From positions 1 to 35,195 of the forward strand of contig JAFLRP010000159.1 of NCBI GenBank assembly GCA_022511515.1: a stretch of DNA of 35,195 nucleotides. Reading direction: 5' to 3'. The DNA is from Acutalibacter sp. GTDB lineage: Bacteria > Bacillota > Clostridia > Oscillospirales > Acutalibacteraceae. Each line of letters opens with the position of its first letter. Position 1 is the first letter of the stretch. The notes beneath the pieces are model-generated. The model saw nothing but the letters and a program-made list of their open reading frames with translations, searched no databases and was not told where the DNA came from. This document shows, piece after piece, positions 29,892 to 35,195 of this stretch. The translations under genes were made by a program, and so were the position numbers.

Positions 29892-30896
29892 ATGAAACGG
29901 ATCGGACAGAAAACTTTGGAATTTTCCGCACCGCCCACGGTGCTGAGCCATGCCGCCGTCGGCGGAAAAAAGGAAGCGGAGGGCCCGCTGGGGGCTGATT
30001 TTGACCAGACCTTTCAGGACACCAGCCTGGCCATGGAGAGCTGGGAAAAGGCGGAAGCACAGCTACAAAAGGAAGCGGTGACGCTGGCCATCGACAAGGC
30101 CGGTATGAGCGCAGCCCAAATGGATTTCATCTTTGCCGGAGACCTTTTAAATCAGTGCATTTCTTCCACCTTCGGATTGCTGGATTTTCAAATTCCCTTT
30201 TTGGGGCAGTACGGGGCCTGCTCCACCATGGCCCAGACATTGCTCATGGCCGCTATGACCGTGGAAAGCGGCGCGGCGGAGAGGTCCGTGGCGGTGACAA
30301 GCTCTCATTTCTGCTCGGCGGAGCGGCAATTCCGCACACCCTTGGAGTACGGCTCGCAGCGCACGCCCACCGCTCAATGGACGGCCACCGCCTCCGGCTG
30401 TGTGGTGGTGGGAAAGGGCGGCAAGGTGAAGATCCGCCACGGACTGGTGGGAAAAATCGTGGATTTGGGCGTGAAGGACCCCGCCAACATGGGAGCCGCC
30501 ATGGCCCCCGCCGCCGCCGACAGCATTTATCAATACCTTTCGGACACCGGCACAAAGCCCGAGGATTACGATGGCATCTTTACCGGCGATTTGGCTTTGG
30601 TGGGCACGGAGCTCCTGTACCAGTCTCTGGAGGACAACGGCGTGAATATCCAAAACGTCCACCACGACTGCGGATTGCTGCTGTATGACCGGGAGCGGCA
30701 GGACGTCCACGCCGGCGGTTCCGGCTGCGGCTGTTCGGCTTCGGTTTTGAGCGGCCATCTCCTGAAACGCATGGAGCGGGGCGATCTCAAAAATATTCTG
30801 TTCTGCGCCACCGGCGCGCTGATGTCCCCCACCTCTCAGCAACAGGGCGAGGCCATCCCCGGCATCTGCCATATTCTGCATTTGACCACCGAATAA
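29892..30896 (+). CDS. spoVAD: Stage V sporulation protein AD
   Basis: This 334-residue protein has a thiolase-like fold. It opens with KRIGQKTLEF, then GPLGADFDQTFQDTSLAMESWEKAE near residue 40, then IFAGDLLNQCISSTFGLLDFQIPFLGQYGACSTMAQ near 85-120. HHDCGLLLYDRERQDVHAGGSGCGCSA is the SpoVAD C-terminal signature. SpoVAD binds dipicolinic acid and works with SpoVAC and SpoVAE in DPA uptake into the forespore. The others are not adjacent here. ATG 29892 follows GGAGGGGGA; a TTG at 29874 is less likely. A terminator closes it at 30940-30977. Confidence 0.9.
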   Translation: MKRIGQKTLEFSAPPTVLSHAAVGGKKEAEGPLGADFDQTFQDTSLAMESWEKAEAQLQKEAVTLAIDKAGMSAAQMDFIFAGDLLNQCISSTFGLLDFQIPFLGQYGACSTMAQTLLMAAMTVESGAAERSVAVTSSHFCSAERQFRTPLEYGSQRTPTAQWTATASGCVVVGKGGKVKIRHGLVGKIVDLGVKDPANMGAAMAPAAADSIYQYLSDTGTKPEDYDGIFTGDLALVGTELLYQSLEDNGVNIQNVHHDCGLLLYDRERQDVHAGGSGCGCSASVLSGHLLKRMERGDLKNILFCATGALMSPTSQQQGEAIPGICHILHLTTE

Positions 30897-30939
30897 CGTT
30901 GTGGAGAAAGCTCTTGTTTGACAGGGCGCCGTGTGAAGC

Positions 30940-30977
30940 AGAAAAACGACAGGCACAAAAGTGTCTGCCGTTTTTCT
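30940..30977 (+). terminator. Rho-independent terminator after spoVAD
   Basis: AGAAAAACG with CGTTTTTCT, extended inward by CAG-CAC/GTG-CTG pairs across one mismatch and one wobble. The 3' arm supplies the T run. Confidence 0.7.
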
Positions 30978-31025
30978 ATTTGTTTCAAGAATATGGTGTT
31001 GTCTGGTGTGGCAGGGCTGGTTTCA

Positions 31026-31054
31026 TTGACCGTAATCCGGATATATGATATAAT
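31026..31054 (+). promoter_or_regulatory. Sigma-A promoter of the lipoprotein gene
   Basis: TTGACC (31026-31031), 17 bp and a perfect TATAAT (31049-31054). Confidence 0.75.
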
Positions 31055-31152
31055 TCTTTTAAAGTATCGGAGCACGGAAATCCCTGCCGGGAACCGAGCA
31101 AACGATAGGCAGCTCTAAAGGGGGTATTGTTACGAAACGAACGTGGATTCAA

Positions 31153-31878
31153 ATGCTCATTTGCTGTCTGCTGATTCCCATTTTGCTCATTGGATGCAGC
31201 AATGATCATCTGCCGGTCTCCGAAGTGAAAGAAACAGCATCCTCACCAGACTGGGTGTTTGATACAGACACCATTCCGGGAGATTATGTTTGTATTAATT
31301 TCGACCTTAACCAACAGAGCGTTACGAATGCCCAGGGAGAAGAGCTTCATTGGAGCCAAGGTAAAAATTCCATCAACGATTTTCCGCCGGAAGGAACCAT
31401 GCAATTCTATGGGTATCTTCCCTCATTGGGAACGGCCGACATATGGGTTCCATACAGCAATTCCTTTACCGTGCAGACGGGAACGCCAATGGAAGTTCGC
31501 ACGAAATTCTCTGCAGAATTTAACAGGGACAATTTTTGGGTCAGCGACATGCGGGTCTCCGGCCATTTGGAAGGTACAGTTACTCTCAGCGACGACAATA
31601 CCATGGAAGTGAATGGGAAACATTCAAAGATTTCTGCCTCCTTTTGCGTACATAAAAAGGAAGGTATCGCAAATAGCGAAGAATACCTCTACGAATTATC
31701 AGGCGGTGCGGGAGAGAACACTAAAATCCGTTTAGAGGGAGACGAAATCATTGCCGAGGGCTTGACAGAGAAATACTCGGTCACCAAGTATGAGTACGTG
31801 TACGAAGATGGGAGTGATCATGGAATCAGCAGAGAAGTTTGGACAAAGGACTACCCTGCAGACAGCGGAGACAGCTAA
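31153..31878 (+). CDS. Putative lipoprotein of unknown function
   Basis: A 241-residue protein from ATG 31153. A hydrophobic segment and a lipobox-like ILLIGC (Cys15) are followed by a mostly polar, beta-rich domain I do not recognise (for example PSLGTADIWVPYSNSFTV). From ATG 31153 the signal peptide lacks a positive n-region and the ribosome site AAAGGGGG (31117-31124) is 28 nt away. Reading further upstream in frame gives VTKRTWIQ, a proper n-region, but the only candidate starts there are ATT (31126), GTT (31129) or ACG. So the true start is uncertain and may be non-standard. By eye the gene is more A+T rich than its neighbours. It has its own promoter and terminator. Confidence 0.6.
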   Translation: MLICCLLIPILLIGCSNDHLPVSEVKETASSPDWVFDTDTIPGDYVCINFDLNQQSVTNAQGEELHWSQGKNSINDFPPEGTMQFYGYLPSLGTADIWVPYSNSFTVQTGTPMEVRTKFSAEFNRDNFWVSDMRVSGHLEGTVTLSDDNTMEVNGKHSKISASFCVHKKEGIANSEEYLYELSGGAGENTKIRLEGDEIIAEGLTEKYSVTKYEYVYEDGSDHGISREVWTKDYPADSGDS

Positions 31879-31892
31879 CTGAAAAAACAGAA

Positions 31893-31923
31893 AATGCAGC
31901 ACACTTTTTCAGTGTGCTGCATT
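31893..31923. terminator. Bidirectional terminator between the lipoprotein gene and asnA
   Basis: A perfect 13-bp stem AATGCAGCACACT / AGTGTGCTGCATT with loop TTTTC. T-rich flanks occur on both sides, serving the convergent genes. Confidence 0.8.
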
Positions 31924-31925
31924 CT

Positions 31926-32927
31926 TTACAGTAAGATAATCCCGCCCTCTTTGCAGAGCCGGCGGGTCTCCTCGTCCCAGAGGGAAGACTGCACCTCGCC
32001 GATGTGGGCTTTGCCCAGGAGCAGCATGCACAGGCGGCTTTGGCCGATGCCGCCGCCGATGGTCAGAGGCAGCTCATTCCTCAAAAGCATTTGGTGAAAG
32101 GGGAATTTCCGGCGGTCATCGCAGCCCGATTCTGTCAACTGGCGGTCCAGGGATTCCGCATCTACCCGAATGCCCATGCTGCTGATTTCCAAGGCGCAAT
32201 TTAGCGGCTCATGCCAGAACAGCAGGTCGCCGTTTAAGTCCCAGTCGTCGTAGTCGGGAGCTCTGCCGTCGTGGGGCTGGCCGCTTTTCAGCTTGCCGCC
32301 GATTTTTTCCACAAAGACGGTTTTGTGCTCCTTCACAAAGGCGTTTTCCCGCTCCTTGGGGGAAAGGCCGGGATATTTGTCTTCCAACTCCTGCGAAGTG
32401 ATGAAAGTCACGTCCCGGCAAAGCTCCGTTTCCAGTTGAGGGAATTGCCATTTCAATTCGTCCAGCGAGCCGCAGAGAGCGCTGACGATCCGGCGGACGG
32501 TGTCCTGCAAATATTCTTCACTGCGCATGGAGCGATCAATGACCTTTTCCCAGTCCCATTGGTCCACATAAATGGAATGGAGATTGTCCAGCTCCTCGTC
32601 CCGGCGGATGGCGTTCATGTCAGTGACGAGGCCGTTGCCCACGTAAAAATCGTAATCGTGGAGGGCAAGGCGCTTCCACTTCGCCAGCGAGTGAACCACC
32701 TGAGCGTCCCTTTGCACCGCCGGAACATCAAAGCTCACCGGGCGCTCCACGCCGTTCAGGTCGTCGTTCAGGCCCGTGGAGGGGTCCACGAACAGGGGAG
32801 CGGTGACCCGTTTTAGATGCAGGGCAGAGCAGAGCTTTACCTGAAACACGTTTTTGATGAGCCCGATGGCCTTCTGTGTTTCATACAGTCCCAGTGCCGG
32901 GTGGTAATCCTTGGGGATGATCGTCAT
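31926..32927 (-). CDS. asnA: Aspartate-ammonia ligase AsnA
   Basis: This 333-residue enzyme makes asparagine from aspartate, ammonia and ATP. It begins MTIIPKDYHPALGLYETQKAI and contains LHLKRVTAPLFVDPSTGLNDDLNG. The class II synthetase-like core has WKRLALHDYDFYVGNGLVTDMNAIRRDEELDNLHSIYVDQWDWE, and GGGIGQSRLCMLLLGKAHIGEVQ lies near the end. All are AsnA hallmarks, and the length matches the family. GGAG lies 9 nt before the ATG. It is second in a two-gene minus-strand unit, 12 bp after the DUF6106 gene. Confidence 0.95.
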   Translation of the reverse strand: MTIIPKDYHPALGLYETQKAIGLIKNVFQVKLCSALHLKRVTAPLFVDPSTGLNDDLNGVERPVSFDVPAVQRDAQVVHSLAKWKRLALHDYDFYVGNGLVTDMNAIRRDEELDNLHSIYVDQWDWEKVIDRSMRSEEYLQDTVRRIVSALCGSLDELKWQFPQLETELCRDVTFITSQELEDKYPGLSPKERENAFVKEHKTVFVEKIGGKLKSGQPHDGRAPDYDDWDLNGDLLFWHEPLNCALEISSMGIRVDAESLDRQLTESGCDDRRKFPFHQMLLRNELPLTIGGGIGQSRLCMLLLGKAHIGEVQSSLWDEETRRLCKEGGIILL

Positions 32928-32939
32928 GAAAAAAGCTCC

Positions 32940-33479
32940 TTAGTTTCTGCCGAATTTTTCAAATTTTAGTTGTCGGGGAATAAACTTTTTGATGGCTTCC
33001 AGCAGATCTTCGTCCGGATCGAACACCACCAGGGTTTTCCCGGTTTTCTTCCCGTGGACGATCATGTACCAAGAGCCTTGCCGATCGGAAGTGCGGGTGG
33101 CAAACACACGGGTATCAAAAGAGCGGTTTTTCAGCCGCGCCTCATTTTCCAGATAATTGCCGATATCCTCGCAGGTTTCGCACTCAAAGGCTGTCAGGCG
33201 CTTCCGGGAAGCCCGGTTCAGAATTTTATCCACGGTGACAAAGCCGTTTGTCAGGCTGTATTCAAATTCCAGCATCCGGGAGCCGATCAGCTTGTAGCCG
33301 CCGAACACCGCGCCCGCGGTGATGAGCAGGCTCAGCGTGGGAAATCGGAAAATGAAGAATCCCACAATAAAGCCGATAAAGGATAGGAGAATGATCCCCA
33401 AAATGACCGCCGCCGTGATCAAAGCATCTTTCCCGTCAAATTTTTTCTTTACCATCCGTTCTACAAATACGTCGTTCAT
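32940..33479 (-). CDS. DUF6106-family membrane protein
   Basis: This 179-residue protein has two hydrophobic segments (ALITAAVILGIILLSFIGFI near 20-40 and LSLLITAGAVFGGYKLIG near 48-66). A cytoplasmic C-terminal domain follows with EFEYSLTNGFVTVDKILNRASRKRL. I associate the opening MNDVFVERMVKKKFDGKDA with DUF6106, a Clostridial family without assigned function. The C-terminal part resembles PH-like domains that follow membrane hairpins (weak inference). AGGGAG lies 9-10 nt before the ATG. It leads a unit with asnA. Confidence 0.65.
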   Translation of the reverse strand: MNDVFVERMVKKKFDGKDALITAAVILGIILLSFIGFIVGFFIFRFPTLSLLITAGAVFGGYKLIGSRMLEFEYSLTNGFVTVDKILNRASRKRLTAFECETCEDIGNYLENEARLKNRSFDTRVFATRTSDRQGSWYMIVHGKKTGKTLVVFDPDEDLLEAIKKFIPRQLKFEKFGRN

Positions 33480-33523
33480 ATTGCCTGTCTCCCTTCGGGG
33501 CAGAGTTTTCTGTATACCGGTTT

Positions 33524-33552
33524 AGTATAACATATTTTTCGGGCTGAGACAA
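33524..33552 (-). promoter_or_regulatory. Promoter of the DUF6106-asnA unit
   Basis: On the minus strand TTGTCT (33552-33547), 17 bp and TATACT (33529-33524). Confidence 0.65.
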
Positions 33553-33595
33553 TAGCTCCGCAAATTGCCGGCAGAGTAAAGTTTTTTTGAAACAC

Positions 33596-33624
33596 TTGAA
33601 AAGCGGAAAAACCTGTGCTAAAAT
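33596..33624 (+). promoter_or_regulatory. Promoter of the pheST T-box transcript
   Basis: TTGAAA (33596-33601), 17 bp and TAAAAT (33619-33624), placed just before the T-box leader and divergent from the DUF6106 promoter. Confidence 0.65.
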
Positions 33625-33630
33625 AGAGCG

Positions 33631-33898
33631 AAACGCGGAGAAGAAAGAAAGTAGTCCCCCGTCAGAGCCCAAAGAGAGTTTGTGTCGTCGGCTGAAAGCA
33701 CAGGCGGTTTCCGGGCGGGATGAAGTTCCTTTCGGAGCGGCAGTGCTGAACCCTGCGGGCAGTAGGCGCTGACGTGCGGTCACGTTACAGGCCGAAATGA
33801 AGGGCAAGCGGTTTCCATAGAGAAATTTCTTGCTGAACTTGGGTGGTACCGCGGAGTTTTTTGTAAAGACTTCGCCCCAAACGGGGCGGAGTCTTTTT
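33631..33898 (+). promoter_or_regulatory. Phe-specific T-box riboswitch with terminator
   Basis: The T-box core AACTTGGGTGGTACCGCGGA (33836-33855) is perfect. Its UGGU can pair with a tRNA ending ACCA. An AGTA-type stem I base (GAAAGTAG near 33646) and an AGAGAG region near 33670 are present. A specifier TTC (33726-33728, in GAAGTTCC) reads Phe, matching the downstream pheS. The terminator AAAGACTTCGCCCC/GGGGCGGAGTCTTT (33866-33895) with a T tail competes with the antiterminator. Uncharged tRNA-Phe is expected to allow read-through. Confidence 0.93.
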
Positions 33899-33988
33899 GA
33901 AAATGGCGAAGCGAAGAGCTTTGACATTTTTGCCCCAATGAACATGTTGGGGCGATTTTTTGTCCCCAAAAGAAAGGACGGTTTGAGC

Positions 33989-35017
33989 ATGAAGGAAAAA
34001 ATCGAAGCATTGCAAAAGCGCTTTGAAGCGGAGCTGCAGGAAGCCAAAAACAGCGAGATGGTGGAAAAGCTGCGGGTGGCTTATCTGGGCAAAAAGGGCT
34101 CCGTCACCGAGCTGTTGAAGGGGCTCAAGGACGTGAGCGCTGAGCAGAAAAAGGAAATGGGCCAGCATATCAATCTGCTGAAAAAGCAGGTGGAGGACAG
34201 CATCGCTCATCAGGTGGAGAAAATCAAATCCGCCGAGCAGGAGCTTTTGATCGCGTCTGCCGAACAGTACGACGTAACGCTGCCGGTACAGGAGGCGGAG
34301 GGCTCTTATCACCCCATCACCATCGTCCAGCGGCAGTTGGAGGAAGTGTTCGCCTCCATGGGCTTCACCATCGAAGACTACCGGGAGATCGTCACCGATT
34401 ACCAGTGTTTTGAAGCGGTGAATATCCCGAAAGACCACCCGGCCCGTGACATGCAGGACACCTTCTGGCTGGATAACGGACAACTTCTGAAAACCCACAC
34501 CTCCGCCGCTCAAAACGCCATTATGAAGAAATACGGCGCGCCCCTGCGGGCGGTATTCCCCGGCCGGTGCTTCCGGAACGAAGCCACCGACGCCAGCCAT
34601 GAGAACACCTTCTTCCAGATGGAGGGGATGATGATCGACAAGAACATCTCCATCTCCAATCTGATTTACTTCATGAAGACCATGCTTTCCGAAGTCTTTG
34701 AGCGGGAAGTGGACGTCCGCCTGCGCCCGGGCTTTTTCCCCTTTGTGGAACCCGGCTTCGAGCTGGACATCTCCTGCCTGATCTGCGGCGGCGAGGGCTG
34801 CCCCACCTGTAAGCATTCCGGCTGGGTGGAGCTCTGCCCCTGCGGCATGATCCATCCCAACGTACTCCGAGAGGGCGGCATCGACCCGGAAGAGTACACC
34901 GGCTTTGCCTTTGGTCTGGGCCTCACCAGACTGGTGATGATGAAATACGGCGTCAAGGATATTCGTGACCTGAACAGCGGCAATTTGAAAGCCCTGTCTC
35001 AGTTCAAGCACGAATGA
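33989..35017 (+). CDS. pheS: Phenylalanine-tRNA ligase alpha subunit
   Basis: This 342-residue subunit starts MKEKIEALQKRFEAEL (coiled-coil tRNA-binding arm, residues 1-85, with RVAYLGKKGSVTELLKGLKD). The class II core follows. It has HPITIVQRQLEEVFASMGF, motif 2 RCFRNEATDASHENTFFQMEG near 193-213 and motif 3 AFGLGLTRLVMMKYG near 309-323. A CLICGGEGCPTCKHSGW cysteine-rich stretch near 260-276 is typical of many bacterial PheS. Start 33989 has AAAGGA 12 nt upstream; an in-frame ATG 53 codons earlier lies inside the T-box terminator and is rejected. pheT follows after 22 bp. Confidence 0.96.
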   Translation: MKEKIEALQKRFEAELQEAKNSEMVEKLRVAYLGKKGSVTELLKGLKDVSAEQKKEMGQHINLLKKQVEDSIAHQVEKIKSAEQELLIASAEQYDVTLPVQEAEGSYHPITIVQRQLEEVFASMGFTIEDYREIVTDYQCFEAVNIPKDHPARDMQDTFWLDNGQLLKTHTSAAQNAIMKKYGAPLRAVFPGRCFRNEATDASHENTFFQMEGMMIDKNISISNLIYFMKTMLSEVFEREVDVRLRPGFFPFVEPGFELDISCLICGGEGCPTCKHSGWVELCPCGMIHPNVLREGGIDPEEYTGFAFGLGLTRLVMMKYGVKDIRDLNSGNLKALSQFKHE

Positions 35018-35039
35018 GCGGCGGAAGGAGGAATAAAAA

Positions 35040-35195
35040 ATGTTGATTTCAATGAACTGGATCGGCGACTTTGTAGATCTTTCCGGGCTGGACTTGGAAA
35101 ATCTGATCCGCCGTTTTACCCTTTCCACCGCCGAGGTGGAGGAAGTCTTCCACATGGGGGAAAACCTCAGAGACGTGGTCGCGGACAACTTTGTT
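35040..35195 (+). CDS. pheT: Phenylalanine-tRNA ligase beta subunit (5' end, partial)
   Basis: The first 52 codons are in the window. They read MLISMNWIGDFVDLSGLDLE and STAEVEEVFHMGENL, the standard N-terminus of PheT ahead of its tRNA-binding B1 domains. GGAGG lies 7-8 nt before the ATG. The frame remains open at the right edge. It is co-transcribed with pheS under the Phe T-box. Confidence 0.95.
   Translation, partial: MLISMNWIGDFVDLSGLDLENLIRRFTLSTAEVEEVFHMGENLRDVVADNFV

Noticed and set aside
33830-33988. In-frame upstream extension of pheS
   Set aside because: It encodes the T-box and terminator; PheS begins at 33989.
1-35195. CRISPR arrays, tRNA or rRNA genes, transposases, prophage modules
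   Set aside because: No regularly spaced repeats, no cloverleaf-like gene and no transposase or integrase coding sequence were seen.

Overview
The window reads as chromosome of a spore-forming, low-oxygen Firmicute, most likely in class Clostridia and plausibly the Oscillospirales/Ruminococcaceae group. The reasons are the germination and spore genes (ypeB, spoVAD), a T-box riboswitch in front of pheST, AGGAGG-type ribosome sites, S-layer homology domains, an ECF-type vitamin transporter core and a moderately high G+C content for the phylum. The rank is inferred, because no rRNA gene is present.

Layout. Positions 1-4.3 kb hold the end of a SpoVB/MurJ-like flippase, a CarD-family regulator, and an operon of a DUF2089 zinc-ribbon/HTH protein with two YvlB/LiaX-like DUF4097 proteins, read from a near-consensus promoter with clustered AAGTTAA half-sites and a hairpin-rich leader. 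From 4.4 to 10 kb there is a DUF362 protein, an ECF sigma factor coupled to a polytopic membrane protein, and a secreted SLH/SH3/GH24-lysozyme protein. From 10 to 13.3 kb, on the minus strand, lies a three-gene carbohydrate operon (two Gfo/Idh/MocA oxidoreductases flanking a TIM-barrel isomerase) with a clear operator-like inverted repeat. ypeB follows on the minus strand.

From 15 to 30 kb the plus strand carries mostly housekeeping genes: ruvCAB, a small ABM-fold protein, glmM, a low-G+C GNAT gene, an RlmI-like methyltransferase, ecfA1-ecfA2-ecfT, truA, a DUF5711 protein, a CvpA-like protein, pgsA and a ClpE-type AAA+ unfoldase. Then come spoVAD, a lipoprotein, asnA with a DUF6106 membrane protein (minus strand), and the Phe T-box with pheS and the start of pheT.

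No complete, obviously novel multi-gene system is visible. The most unusual signals lie between genes. (1) A leader module of about 55 bp, with a strong SD, a TTG-initiated short ORF and a long hairpin, is shared by two unrelated operons. (2) A two-copy element has a compensatory-change stem and a G/C hairpin, and its orientation is independent of the flanking genes. (3) There is a family of short palindromes, one of which seems to have inserted into a ribosome-binding region. The best protein-level candidate is the DUF2089/LiaX-like operon, where two paralogs carry different beta-helix repeat types.
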